Source of the DNA: Aquimarina sp. AU474
GTDB taxonomy: Bacteria > Bacteroidota > Bacteroidia > Flavobacteriales > Flavobacteriaceae
Direction of reading: 5' to 3'
Assembly (NCBI RefSeq): GCF_900312815.1
Contig: NZ_OMPE01000009.1
Coordinates: forward strand, 1,302,001 to 1,366,000
DNA: 64,000 bases
The stretch's first letter is position 1. Every line of letters starts with the position of its first letter. A program made the translations under genes and the position numbers. Shown here one piece after another: positions 18,390-27,634 of the stretch. A model generated the notes under the pieces. That model searched no databases, was not told the origin of the DNA, and saw only the letters and a list, made by a program, of their open reading frames with translations.

Positions 18390-19280
18390 ATGAGTAATAT
18401 TGGTATAGTATTTATGAAAGCACTACCGTTTAAAATACCAAAAACATCAACAGATACTCTGATTGTTCAGGAGGATAAAGGACTTGTGTTTTATGATAAG
18501 TTACATCAACACGAAGAGATTCAGATTTCTTTAATTGTTTTGGGAGAAGGTAGTTTAATAGTCGGAGATACAATTACTAGTTATAAGGCTAACGATATTT
18601 TGATTTTTGGAAGTCATGTTCCGCATGTATTAAAAAGCAGTCAATCTGAAATAGAGTCGTATATGATTTCTATTTTTTTTACTAAAGAATCTTTTGGGGA
18701 TGTTTTTTTCGAACTGACAGAGTTTGATGATATGGCAACTTTTTTTAATAGTTTGGCCTATGGGATTCAGGTAATTTCTATGAAAGAAGAGCTAATTGAT
18801 CAGATGCTGTTAATTAAAGAGAATAAAAACAGATTAGATCGTTTTATGATTTTTTTGCAAATCTTAAAATTGTTAAGCGAGGCTAAAGTACAAACATTGT
18901 CTTCTTCAATTATGAAGAAAAATTACTCTGATAATGAAGGTAAGAGAATGGCAGATGTTTTTCAATTGGTTATGAATGATTTTTATAGAGATATTAGTTT
19001 AAACGAAGTTTCAAGTATTGCTAATATGACGCCAAACGCATTTTGTAGATATTTTAAACAACGTACAAACAAAACTTTTTTTCAATTTTTGACAGAAGTT
19101 AGAATAGAAAACTCATGTAGAATCTTGTCAAAAGAACACGACATCTCTATTGCCGAGGCTTCTTATTCTAGTGGATTTAAAAATCTTTCCAATTTCAACA
19201 GAAAGTTTAAAAAAATAAAAGGGATAACTCCATCGGGGTATAGAAAAAAATTACAAAATTCGGATTTTTTCGATTTATAA
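18390..19280 (+). CDS. AraC family regulator, probable regulator of the hydroxyproline operon
   Basis: A 296-residue protein with an N-terminal cupin sensor (KLHQHEEIQISLIVLGEGSL-like region, residues about 35-60) and a C-terminal AraC double helix-turn-helix ending FKNLSNFNRKFKKIKGITP-SGYRKKL. It is transcribed divergently from the hydroxyproline genes across 105 bp, the usual placement for a pathway regulator. An internal Met at 18414 (MKALPFKIPK) is a reasonable alternative start. Confidence 0.87.
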   Translation: MSNIGIVFMKALPFKIPKTSTDTLIVQEDKGLVFYDKLHQHEEIQISLIVLGEGSLIVGDTITSYKANDILIFGSHVPHVLKSSQSEIESYMISIFFTKESFGDVFFELTEFDDMATFFNSLAYGIQVISMKEELIDQMLLIKENKNRLDRFMIFLQILKLLSEAKVQTLSSSIMKKNYSDNEGKRMADVFQLVMNDFYRDISLNEVSSIANMTPNAFCRYFKQRTNKTFFQFLTEVRIENSCRILSKEHDISIAEASYSSGFKNLSNFNRKFKKIKGITPSGYRKKLQNSDFFDL

Positions 19281-19333
19281 GAACTAAAATTAGACAATAT
19301 TGATACGCTTTTGATAATATGAGATGAGCGCTA

Positions 19334-20059
19334 TTATATTCGTTTAGTTAATATTTTTGTTTCTGTGTCTAAAATTAAGATCCCCTCGTTTTTGTGATCC
19401 AGTTGACCAATAAGTTCACCCTTCTCATTCCAAATGGCTGATTGTCCGGCGCCTTCAAAATTATCGCAAAATCCTATACAATTAGACATGAATATTGGGA
19501 TATTATATTTTTTTGCCATTTTCGGAAAATGAGTCAGTGCCTTTTCAATTCCATTTTGTGTTTTTGCTACACTAGCCACATATAATTTTGCACCAAGTGT
19601 ATTGGCATTGTCAATATGCTTTGGTAATAATGATTCATAGCAAATCGCAGGTGCAATTTTTTTATGCTTAATGGTAAGAATTACCTGTTCTTTACCTGCA
19701 ATAAAATAGGGAAATTCATCTGGATGCAGTTTGAGTTTCGAATATATCTTTTTAGGTAGTTTTTGTTGAAAGAAAGTCATACTTATACATACTCCCGATT
19801 TAGATTTTGTAGGCAAACCAATAGCAATGGTAATGTTATTAAGATCACTAATCTCCTGAAATATATCTAATCTTGAGTCATTTTGATCTAGCGTTAATTT
19901 TTTTGCCAATTTGGGTTCATAGCCTGTTAATGATAATTCAGGAAATAAAATCAAATCTACTTTGTTGGAGACAGCAATATCAATCCATTTTTTATGATTC
20001 TCAATATTATTTGAGATATTCCCTTTTTCTGATTTTATCTGTGCTACGCAAACTTTCAT
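19334..20059 (-). CDS. Carbon-nitrogen hydrolase (nitrilase superfamily)
   Basis: A 241-residue amidase-type hydrolase with the full catalytic triad: E41 in LFPELSLTGYEP, K108 in YSKLKLHPDE, and C140 in PAICYESLLP. A substrate amide or ureido acid cannot be assigned from sequence. It is the last gene of a long minus-strand series and follows the MutS-like gene by 27 bases, so co-transcription is likely. Confidence 0.85.
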   Translation of the reverse strand: MKVCVAQIKSEKGNISNNIENHKKWIDIAVSNKVDLILFPELSLTGYEPKLAKKLTLDQNDSRLDIFQEISDLNNITIAIGLPTKSKSGVCISMTFFQQKLPKKIYSKLKLHPDEFPYFIAGKEQVILTIKHKKIAPAICYESLLPKHIDNANTLGAKLYVASVAKTQNGIEKALTHFPKMAKKYNIPIFMSNCIGFCDNFEGAGQSAIWNEKGELIGQLDHKNEGILILDTETKILTKRI

Positions 20060-20086
20060 TAATACGCTATATGGTGTTTATTACGG

Positions 20087-21856
20087 CTAAACAATCCCCA
20101 TTTTTTTTAATAAAAAAGAAGCATTCATGTTTTGACAAATACCATCCTTGAACTTGTAATCAAAATACAATTCGTCGTTTACAATTTGAGCATCAAAAAA
20201 TCGGTTTTGTACCTGTTGTAAATCAGAAGCAATTTCACATAAACTTAAATCATGAGTTGCAATAATCCCAGTAGCATTTGCAGCTACTAATTTTTCTACA
20301 AACTTACGCGATCCTGCTGCTTTATCCTTGCTGTTGGTACCTTTTAAGATCTCATCCAGAATAATAAAATAAGTATCGTTTTCTAGTGCATCAACAATCT
20401 TTTTGAGTTGCGTGAGTTCTGAAAAGAAATAAGAAGCATCATCACTTAACGAATCCGAAGTTCGCATACTAGATATGAGTTTAATAGGATTGTAATCACA
20501 TGATTTGGCACAAACAGGTAATCCAACATTAGACATCATAATTTGTAAAGCTACTGTACGTAAAAATGTACTTTTTCCGGCCATATTAGCACCAGTAATA
20601 ATAAAAAACTGTTCTTTATCTATTAGAATATCATTGTCTACACGTTTTTGAGTAGTTAACATAGGATGTCCTAGTTGTTCTGCTTTAAGGATGATATTAT
20701 TAGATGTAATATTTGGGTAAACATATTTAGGGTGATTAAAGGCAAAGTTTCCAAGAGAATTGTATGCGTCAAAAAATGCGATAACTTCGAACCATTGTTC
20801 TACCTTATTATGATTTTTTGAGATCCATTGTTCAATTCGATAACTCTGTAATATATCCCAAAGCATGAGGCCGTTTGCCAAAACTCCAAACATCATGTTA
20901 TTGCGTTGATCAAATGCATTAAGTATACTCGCAAATTGTTTTAAAGTTTGTGAAGCTTTTTCTGTAGTAGTAATTACTAATTGTTGTTTTTCTTGCAATA
21001 ATGTTGAATCAAAAGGAGTGTTTTCGATTTTATCTACAAGTTTGTAGTATTGTTCGAAAGTATCTTTTACTTTGTTTGCATTGCTGTATAATACGTTTAT
21101 TTTTTTTATTTGAGTTCCTGTAATAGCTAAGCCAATAAAAAACCAAAATACATATACCTGAAGAGTGATGATATCTAAAAATAAAAGGACGAGTAAAATC
21201 AGTGATATTCCTGAAATAATGGCAGGAAGCAAACGCATGATTTTTGGCACAAAAAAAGTATAGTTTTGTAACCATTTTTGAATAGTACTTATAGGGACAG
21301 TAACACTCACCAAAGATGCTATAGCACTAAACTCTTGTCTCCATTGGGCTAATTTGGATAAGTTTTTAATAGCTTCTTGTTTCCTTTCTATTTGATGCGT
21401 AGTATTAGCTGAAAGAGTTGTAGCTAATGTAGTTTTACCGGCAAGAGTGGTCGTTCTATTCGTAAACTGAAAAAAAGATTGATCACCAAATAAATCTATG
21501 TCATGACTAAAAGGGTGAGAGGTATCTATATATTCTTTTCCCGGAGAAAGCATACTTACATCACCATCAAAAACATCAAGTTCTAATTGGTTAATTTGGA
21601 TTAGTTTTTCAAGTTTGTTTTTTATGTATGTAAGATCGGTATGTCGATTAACTAAAAATATAAAGAGCGCTATTCCTATAACCAAGCTTCCGATAATAAT
21701 TTTGGTATTTGGATATCCAAAATAAATAGTACCAACTATAGTTAAAAAAATTAATAATCTAATACTACTAGACAAAGCTAATTGCTTCTTTACTTTTTTA
21801 AGAGATAATGCATGTATAGAAATTTGTTCTCTATAAAAATCTTTAGGGTTGTTCAT
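20087..21856 (-). CDS. MutS-like ATPase with membrane segments
   Basis: A 589-residue protein with a C-terminal MutS-type ABC ATPase: Walker A GANMAGKST near 420, SMRTSDSLSDDASYFFSELTQ, Walker B YFIILDEILKGTNSKDK and HDLSLCE. The mismatch-recognition domains of true MutS are missing. Instead the N-terminal part has hydrophobic helices in pairs (about 29-66 and about 205-250) that predict membrane attachment. This short MutS-related type is seen in Bacteroidota; its role is unknown, and mismatch repair should not be assumed. It lies upstream of the nitrilase-family gene. Confidence 0.85.
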   Translation of the reverse strand: MNNPKDFYREQISIHALSLKKVKKQLALSSSIRLLIFLTIVGTIYFGYPNTKIIIGSLVIGIALFIFLVNRHTDLTYIKNKLEKLIQINQLELDVFDGDVSMLSPGKEYIDTSHPFSHDIDLFGDQSFFQFTNRTTTLAGKTTLATTLSANTTHQIERKQEAIKNLSKLAQWRQEFSAIASLVSVTVPISTIQKWLQNYTFFVPKIMRLLPAIISGISLILLVLLFLDIITLQVYVFWFFIGLAITGTQIKKINVLYSNANKVKDTFEQYYKLVDKIENTPFDSTLLQEKQQLVITTTEKASQTLKQFASILNAFDQRNNMMFGVLANGLMLWDILQSYRIEQWISKNHNKVEQWFEVIAFFDAYNSLGNFAFNHPKYVYPNITSNNIILKAEQLGHPMLTTQKRVDNDILIDKEQFFIITGANMAGKSTFLRTVALQIMMSNVGLPVCAKSCDYNPIKLISSMRTSDSLSDDASYFFSELTQLKKIVDALENDTYFIILDEILKGTNSKDKAAGSRKFVEKLVAANATGIIATHDLSLCEIASDLQQVQNRFFDAQIVNDELYFDYKFKDGICQNMNASFLLKKMGIV

Positions 21857-21960
21857 TATAATTTTAAATTCTGTTCTTTCTACATCAGAAAAATATAGTT
21901 GTCTTATTTAATAAGGTAGTCAGGAGTTTTAGGTGCTCCCAAATTATATTTAATACGTGG

Positions 21961-22317
21961 TTAAAGGCTTTCTAACTCTTGTTTTAATTTTTTTGTTAAA
22001 CTACTCACTACCAAATCATACGAATGATCAATTAATTCGCATAACATATTAGTAGGTAAACTATCAGAAAAGTTAACAGTATTCCAATGTTTTTTATTCA
22101 TGTGGTATCCAGGAGTTATTTCGGGATGATATTCTCGTAACTCAATGGCTTTGTCTGGATCACATTTTAGGTTTACACTAAAAGGAATTCTGTTCAGTCC
22201 AGTTAACGCAAACATTTTACCCATTACTTTAAATACAAGAGTAGTTTCATCAAATGGAAAATGTTCTGTTACTCCTTTTTTTGCTAAGCAATAATCTCTA
22301 AAGATTTCTACATTCAT
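21961..22317 (-). CDS. MmcQ/YjbR family protein
   Basis: 118 residues matching the MmcQ/YjbR (CyaY-like DNA-binding fold) family: LAKKGVTEHFPF at the start, VFKVMGKMFAL, SVNLKCDPDKAIELRE and the typical KKHWNTVNF. The function is unknown and it is probably cytosolic. Its start codon directly follows the stop of the GNAT gene, so the two are translationally coupled at the end of the ruvC-hemW gene run. Confidence 0.85.
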   Translation of the reverse strand: MNVEIFRDYCLAKKGVTEHFPFDETTLVFKVMGKMFALTGLNRIPFSVNLKCDPDKAIELREYHPEITPGYHMNKKHWNTVNFSDSLPTNMLCELIDHSYDLVVSSLTKKLKQELESL

Positions 22318-22731
22318 TTATTCAGAAGTTTTTGTAAGTTTTTCCATTATTATAGAAGGATTTTCAACTTTTTTGAAATCAAATTGTTTATATAGATTAT
22401 GAGCATCTTTTGTAATTAACATCCACCTTTTAATTTGTTGCAAACGTGGATCATTAGTAATGGTTTGCATCAACAATTTTGAGTATCCTTTCCCTCGATG
22501 TTCTTCGGTTATAAACACATCCATTAAATAACCAAAAACAGTATAATCAGTGAGGACCCGGGCAAATCCTATTTGGTTACCATCTAGATATACTCCAAAA
22601 TTCACACAATTTTGAATTGTAATGATTACCTCTTTTTTGGTTCTACCTTTTGCCCAGTAAGAAGTAGTCAAAAAACTATGTATAAAATCAATATCTAATT
22701 TTTCGGGATCGGTTGATACTATAACATCCAT
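22318..22731 (-). CDS. GNAT family N-acetyltransferase
   Basis: 137 residues with the acetyl-CoA binding loop EEHRGKGYSKLLM and the preceding strand YLMDVFI. A small soluble acetyltransferase whose substrate cannot be told from sequence. Its start overlaps the stop of the DUF4230 gene (TAATG), indicating coupling. Confidence 0.87.
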   Translation of the reverse strand: MDVIVSTDPEKLDIDFIHSFLTTSYWAKGRTKKEVIITIQNCVNFGVYLDGNQIGFARVLTDYTVFGYLMDVFITEEHRGKGYSKLLMQTITNDPRLQQIKRWMLITKDAHNLYKQFDFKKVENPSIIMEKLTKTSE

Positions 22732-23351
22732 TATTCTTTTAACTCTTGAATTGTGTCATTATTGTCGTCTAGTTCTAATGCAGAATAATCTAAGGTCCAT
22801 CCTATAGATTCTGCAAGAGTTTCCATTAAAGAAATTGCGGTTAGTGCCTCTTTTTTAGCAGTTTCCATTAATCCACTTTGTGGTATTTTATCTTTAATAA
22901 ATTGTTTAGCTTCTTTATTAAGTTCGGTTAGGTCACTTGAAGTAAAAGGATTAAGCCAACCATCTTTTTTATCGTAATATTTAAAATCGGTCTCAATAGT
23001 TAATAATTTAGGTTGTGGGAATTGCGTAAGAATAATTTTCTTTTTTTTAGTATCACTTTCTAGTTTTACCTTGGATAAATCGAAACCTATATACGCTTTG
23101 GCATCGATTAGTATTAATGCTTTTTTGGTTCCTGTTAAAAGATTGAAAAATTTATCTTTTACACTTTCGTAATGATAGATTTCGGCAAAATCACCTTCTA
23201 CTGTTACTAGTTTGCAAACACTTTTAATCTTTTCCATGAGTATGGTAGATTGTGTTTTTACTGCAGATTTATTTTTTACTGCATTAAATTTTGCAAAAAT
23301 AAAAAAGGCCAAAATTGCACCCCCTAAAAGTCCTATAAATAGTAATTCCAT
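22731..23351 (-). CDS. DUF4230 protein
   Basis: 206 residues with one N-terminal membrane anchor (LLFIGLLGGAILAFFIFAKF) and an extracytoplasmic DUF4230 domain. That domain contains the family-like pattern KALILIDAKAYIGFDLSKVKLESD and a later FTSSDLTELNKEAKQF. Function unknown. It sits one base after the DUF4260 gene and overlaps the GNAT start, within an operon. Confidence 0.82.
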   Translation of the reverse strand: MELLFIGLLGGAILAFFIFAKFNAVKNKSAVKTQSTILMEKIKSVCKLVTVEGDFAEIYHYESVKDKFFNLLTGTKKALILIDAKAYIGFDLSKVKLESDTKKKKIILTQFPQPKLLTIETDFKYYDKKDGWLNPFTSSDLTELNKEAKQFIKDKIPQSGLMETAKKEALTAISLMETLAESIGWTLDYSALELDDNNDTIQELKE

Positions 23352-23352
23352 A

Positions 23353-23709
23353 TTAACTCTTTTTCCCTATTTCTCCGAGATGTGTAAATTTAAAACCTTT
23401 TTTCAATTTTAATCCATAACCTAATATTCTATCAAAGGCCGAATGTGAAAAAAGGATAATCCCTACTAAGAGCAATATATCATTAGATAGATAAACGCCA
23501 ACTAAGTATAATGCAATTGCTATACCTTTATGATGAAATATGTTATATGTAAATGCTCCAAATTTATTATTTATAAAATAACCAAACATTCCTATATCAG
23601 GAACAAAAAACAAAGCCAAAAACAACCACCAAGAATACGATAGTAAACTAAATAAATGAATTCCTAATAGTAGCATCGCGATTTCTTCTAACTGTACTGT
23701 TGTTTTCAT
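23353..23709 (-). CDS. DUF4260 membrane protein
   Basis: 118 residues, almost entirely hydrophobic, with about four membrane helices. The family signature is visible in FVPDIGMFGYFINNKFGAFTYNIFHH and SHSAFDRILGYGLKL. Function unknown. It overlaps the cyclase-family gene by four bases (ATGA). Confidence 0.8.
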   Translation of the reverse strand: MKTTVQLEEIAMLLLGIHLFSLLSYSWWLFLALFFVPDIGMFGYFINNKFGAFTYNIFHHKGIAIALYLVGVYLSNDILLLVGIILFSHSAFDRILGYGLKLKKGFKFTHLGEIGKKS

Positions 23710-24458
23710 TTACTAAGTATTTTATAAAGTACAGGTTTACTTGGTGAAGCATCATTTTCAAAAGAGGCAATTTGAAGATTGAGAATATAAAGACCATCCT
23801 TAATCCTATCGGATACATAAATTAATTCGGTTATCGTTGCAGTATGTCTTACGTTATCGGGATAATTCCAGAATGCTTTGTGTGCAAGCAACTTGCCTTC
23901 ATCTTTTTCTTTGTCTACAGATGGTAAATCGATAAGTAAATGCTCTATACCAGTATCTCTTATAAAGCTTGCGGCTTCTTCGGTAAGATAAGGCCAATTG
24001 GTATGAGAATACTGTTTATTTAACTTATTGTCAGGATTTGGTAGTGTTCTTATCACCAATGCGTTACAATCATTAGAAGGTATTGAGTTTTTGATTAAAT
24101 CTTTGGTGATTACCCTATCGCCGTCTTGTTCTTGAGGAGATACAGAGATGACTTGGGCTATAAAAAAGAATTGCTTTAAGGCATCATTAATGCTATAAAA
24201 CCTTGATGTGATATGGCCAACACATTCGGTATGTGTGCCATGACCATGCGGATTAAAAGTAATATTATTAAAGTTCGTTGAAGCTCCTTTTGAGACTTGA
24301 CCTATCCATTTTCCATCAATTACGGGTTCAATTTTAGGAGTATCAATATACCACGCATTTACATTTTTATCAGAAGCTTTTAAGGGAATAGAAATATCTA
24401 AGGGCTTAGAAAGGTCTATGGTATATTTTTGATTGTTATATTCTAGAACTGTAATCAT
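23706..24458 (-). CDS. Cyclase/kynurenine formamidase-like metal hydrolase
   Basis: 250 residues of the cyclase family (PF04199 type). The metal-binding motif HGHGTHTECVGH at 71-82 is intact. Members hydrolyse amide or ring bonds, for example N-formylkynurenine; no kynurenine gene is near, so the substrate stays open. It is in an operon with the methyltransferase upstream (13-bp gap) and DUF4260 downstream (overlap). Confidence 0.83.
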   Translation of the reverse strand: MITVLEYNNQKYTIDLSKPLDISIPLKASDKNVNAWYIDTPKIEPVIDGKWIGQVSKGASTNFNNITFNPHGHGTHTECVGHITSRFYSINDALKQFFFIAQVISVSPQEQDGDRVITKDLIKNSIPSNDCNALVIRTLPNPDNKLNKQYSHTNWPYLTEEAASFIRDTGIEHLLIDLPSVDKEKDEGKLLAHKAFWNYPDNVRHTATITELIYVSDRIKDGLYILNLQIASFENDASPSKPVLYKILSK

Positions 24459-24471
24459 ATAATTTATGCGG

Positions 24472-25257
24472 TTAGGCTTTTTTGACTGTTATAAAAAGGT
24501 AATCGCCATCAGTGTTTTCATATGTAGAAATGATATTGTTTATTTTTTTTGAAATAATATCTTTTTCTAGCATAACTAATCCCTGTTGTACCTCTTCTGC
24601 ATTGGCGAGAGATGAAAAAGAGGAAATTCCATGTCTAACACTATTTTTAAAATACAATTTTGGATTGTGCTTTCCAGAATATAAAAAGAGATCTTGTAAA
24701 TCGGGTTGTATAAAGTATTTTTCGGTGCTATGAATTTTTAAAGAATTAGCTTTTAAACAGGATTCGATATGCTCATAAGCAGGCATTTGGGTTATAGAAT
24801 CGGATAACATTTTTGGGAAATAATAATTTAACCAATACCCTTTCATTTGTTTGGGAGTAGCTGTAAATAATATAATCTTTCCATTAGGTTTTAAAATTCT
24901 GTTAAGTTCAGAAAATCCTTTTTTTAAATCCTTCCAATGATGTAATGTAAGACTGGCTATGATACCATCTATACTTTCTGAAGGTAAATCAATATGTTCA
25001 GCTTTTCCGATTTTCCAGGTTATCGTTTTATCTTTAATTCCTGCTTTTTCTAGCATTTCCCGAGAAGGGTCTATACCGATAAATTGATGCCCTTTTTTTG
25101 AAAACTCTGAGGTATAATTACCAGTGCCACATCCTATATCCAAATATAAGTTTCCAGAAACTGGATTTAGTAAAGTATACAATCTGCTAAAAAGATAAGG
25201 ATCTGCTTTTCGAGTGATGTTATAATCCACCCCTATGATATCATATTTTTCTTGCAC
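24472..25257 (-). CDS. Class I SAM-dependent methyltransferase
   Basis: 261 residues with motif I LDIGCGTGNYTSEF near 40-53, the acidic strand end FIGIDPS and motif IV-like IIASLTLHHW. This is the methyltransferase type 11 pattern. The substrate is unknown; it is probably a small molecule, given the UbiE-like layout. It follows hemW by 17 bases and precedes the cyclase-family gene. Confidence 0.86.
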   Translation of the reverse strand: MQEKYDIIGVDYNITRKADPYLFSRLYTLLNPVSGNLYLDIGCGTGNYTSEFSKKGHQFIGIDPSREMLEKAGIKDKTITWKIGKAEHIDLPSESIDGIIASLTLHHWKDLKKGFSELNRILKPNGKIILFTATPKQMKGYWLNYYFPKMLSDSITQMPAYEHIESCLKANSLKIHSTEKYFIQPDLQDLFLYSGKHNPKLYFKNSVRHGISSFSSLANAEEVQQGLVMLEKDIISKKINNIISTYENTDGDYLFITVKKA

Positions 25258-25274
25258 GGCCCCTAGTTTAATAA

Positions 25275-26411
25275 TTAATCTAAATTTACTAAGAAAAGAT
25301 CACTTGCGATGCCATCACTTAAAAACTTTCCTTTTTTTGTCACTAATAAGGTATCCCCATCGATATATAACAAATGTTCTTTGATATGTTTTTGAGCTTG
25401 TTTTAAAAGATAATTTTTATAGGCGCTACCAAACTCATGTTCAATATTTTGAATCGAAACACCCCAGATTGTTCGCAATCCAGTCATGATATACTCGTTG
25501 TACTTATCTTTTATGGATAAATTTTCAATATCTCTTGGCAATTTGTTTTCTGATAATGCCTTAATGTATTTGGTGTTGTTGTTAATATTCCAACTCCTTT
25601 GTTTTCCGTTATAAGAATGCGCAGATGGCCCTATCCCTAAATATGTTTTACCTTGCCAGTATGCCGTGTTATTTTTACTAAAATAACCCGGTTTCCCGAA
25701 ATTGGATAACTCATAATGTTCGAAACCTGCTTTTTCCAAACTTTCCACAAGGATTTCAAAATGTTGTTGTGCTAATTCATCATCGATCTTTGCAATTTCG
25801 CCTTTTTGTATTAGTGTTTCTAATGCGGTCTTAGGTTCTACAGTTAGAGCGTAACAAGAAATGTGAGGAACTCCAAAATCTAATGCTTGTTGAATATTTT
25901 CTTTCCAACGAGTTACAGACATATTAGGAATGCCATAGATCAAATCGATAGATATATTTTTAAATTCACGAGTGGCCATAGATAGACATTCCATAGCTTC
26001 TTGCGCATTATGAGCTCTATTCATTAATTTTAAATCATCCTCAAAAAAAGATTGAATGCCGATACTAAGTCGATTTACACTACTCTTAGTTAATTCACTT
26101 ATTTTTTCTTTAGTCAGGTCATCAGGATTGGCTTCAATAGTAACCTCAGGATGATCACAAACAGTGTAATTTTTATAAATAGTACGAATAATTTGTTCAA
26201 GTTCCTGAATTGATAAAACAGAAGGAGTACCTCCTCCAAAATATATGGTTTCAATAATTTGATTTTCATTTATTTCCGAACGACGTAGTATAATTTCTTT
26301 ACATAAGGCGACAACCATATCTTCTTTTTTCTTCATTGAAGTCGAAAAGTGAAAATCGCAATAATGACAAGCTTGCTTACAAAAAGGAATATGAATATAG
26401 ATCCCGCTGAT
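25275..26411 (-). CDS. hemW: HemW-type radical SAM protein, apparently with an ATC start
   Basis: 378 residues of the HemW family (heme chaperone, formerly coproporphyrinogen III oxidase-like). The first in-frame ATG, at 26336, would remove the essential iron-sulphur motif. Reading upstream in the same frame gives SGIYIHIPFCKQACHYCDFH, with the CxxxCxxC cluster and the normal HemW N terminus, closed by a stop at 26418-26420. Between that stop and the motif there is no ATG, GTG or TTG; the codon at the expected initiator position is ATC (26409-26411). The rest is normal: YFGGGTPSVL, EANPDDLT, SIGIQSF and a C-terminal HemW domain. It follows ruvC. The start is inferred. Confidence 0.82.
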   Translation of the reverse strand: MSGIYIHIPFCKQACHYCDFHFSTSMKKKEDMVVALCKEIILRRSEINENQIIETIYFGGGTPSVLSIQELEQIIRTIYKNYTVCDHPEVTIEANPDDLTKEKISELTKSSVNRLSIGIQSFFEDDLKLMNRAHNAQEAMECLSMATREFKNISIDLIYGIPNMSVTRWKENIQQALDFGVPHISCYALTVEPKTALETLIQKGEIAKIDDELAQQHFEILVESLEKAGFEHYELSNFGKPGYFSKNNTAYWQGKTYLGIGPSAHSYNGKQRSWNINNNTKYIKALSENKLPRDIENLSIKDKYNEYIMTGLRTIWGVSIQNIEHEFGSAYKNYLLKQAQKHIKEHLLYIDGDTLLVTKKGKFLSDGIASDLFLVNLD

Positions 26412-26464
26412 GGCGTTTTATTTTATGATTATATTTTTTTTCAAAAAGTAAAGGTAGACTATAA

Positions 26465-27022
26465 TTATTTTTTAATTCTACCTTCATTTTGTTTTACAAA
26501 TGATGACCAACCAGTATAACTCTTACCTATACTTGCTGCTCTTCCCATGTTGTAAAAATGACAAACAGCTGCCGCTAAACCGTCGGTAGAATCCAGGTTT
26601 TTGGGTAAAGTCTTGATTTGAAGTAAGCTCTGAAGCATTTTTGCTACTTGTTCTTTACTAGCATTTCCGTTTCCAGTGATGGCCATTTTAATTTTTTTTG
26701 GAGAATATTCCGTAATAGGAACCTCTCTACTTAATCCTGCGGCCATAGCAACTCCTTGGGCGCGACCTAATTTAAGCATTGATTGTACATTTTTTCCGAA
26801 GAAAGGCGCTTCGATAGCAATTTCATCAGGGTGATACGTGTCTATAAGTTCTGCAGTACGTTCAAAAATAAGTTTTAGTTTTAGGTAATGGTCATCATAT
26901 TTACCTAATTGAAGTTCGTTTAACTGCAAAAAAGACATCTTTTTATTTTGAACCTTGATAAGTCCAAATCCCATAATAGTGGTTCCAGGGTCTATACCCA
27001 ATATAATTTTTTCGTTACTCAA
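26465..27022 (-). CDS. ruvC: Crossover junction endodeoxyribonuclease RuvC
   Basis: A 185-residue Holliday junction resolvase. Catalytic acids are visible at D11 (GIDPGTT), E71 (IAIEAPFFGKN) and D144/D147 (LDSTDGLAAAVCH). It acts with RuvAB to resolve recombination intermediates. It is the first clear gene of the minus-strand run containing hemW. Confidence 0.95.
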   Translation of the reverse strand: MSNEKIILGIDPGTTIMGFGLIKVQNKKMSFLQLNELQLGKYDDHYLKLKLIFERTAELIDTYHPDEIAIEAPFFGKNVQSMLKLGRAQGVAMAAGLSREVPITEYSPKKIKMAITGNGNASKEQVAKMLQSLLQIKTLPKNLDSTDGLAAAVCHFYNMGRAASIGKSYTGWSSFVKQNEGRIKK

Positions 27023-27079
27023 GTCAGGAAATATGTTTTGTACACTACAAAACTACATAATTAAGACGAAGCATTGGTT

Positions 27080-27562
27080 TTAATCAATACGAATTACTAG
27101 TGGGAGTTGGTATCGTGCAGATACTGGCGTGCTACGAGTATGCGCAGGTTTTACCTTAGGAAGTGAATGAATCCCTTCTTCTAAAATTTGTTTAAGATTA
27201 GGAATTTCTGAGATAACAATATCAGGTAATTCAAAATCTTCAATAATAATTACACTCTCTTTTGTAATTAATAAAGGAACCCAAATAGTATCTTGTATTG
27301 GTTTTTTTGTAGAGATAGATTGTTTTGATAAATGATCATGAATGTGTTTTGTAATCGTTTTTTGAAAACATGATTCAAGTTCTTCTTCAGATTTCCGTTT
27401 ACAGATTTCAAAAAGAGGCGGTTGGTCTACTTCACTCCAATTAAGCTTATCTAGTCGCTCTTTTACGATTTCTTCTTTATGTTCCTTTTTGAGAACGAAA
27501 TTATCACAAGATAATAAGCTAAAAGCTAGTAATGAGTTGATATATAAGATTCTCTTATTCAT
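27080..27562 (-). CDS. Lipoprotein with TonB-C-like end
   Basis: 160 residues. The N-terminal signal ends in a lipobox, FSLLSC, so it is probably a lipoprotein. The C-terminal third (IPNLKQILEEGIHSLPKVKP to ARYQLPLVIRID) resembles the TonB C-terminal fold as found in short flavobacterial proteins. No function can be given. It precedes ruvC by 57 bases on the same strand. Confidence 0.65.
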   Translation of the reverse strand: MNKRILYINSLLAFSLLSCDNFVLKKEHKEEIVKERLDKLNWSEVDQPPLFEICKRKSEEELESCFQKTITKHIHDHLSKQSISTKKPIQDTIWVPLLITKESVIIIEDFELPDIVISEIPNLKQILEEGIHSLPKVKPAHTRSTPVSARYQLPLVIRID

Positions 27563-27634
27563 TATCCGTAAAATGATTTCGGATAGCCAAGCTACATATT
27601 TTTTTTAAGAGTGTAAAAATTGAAATCCTAAATA

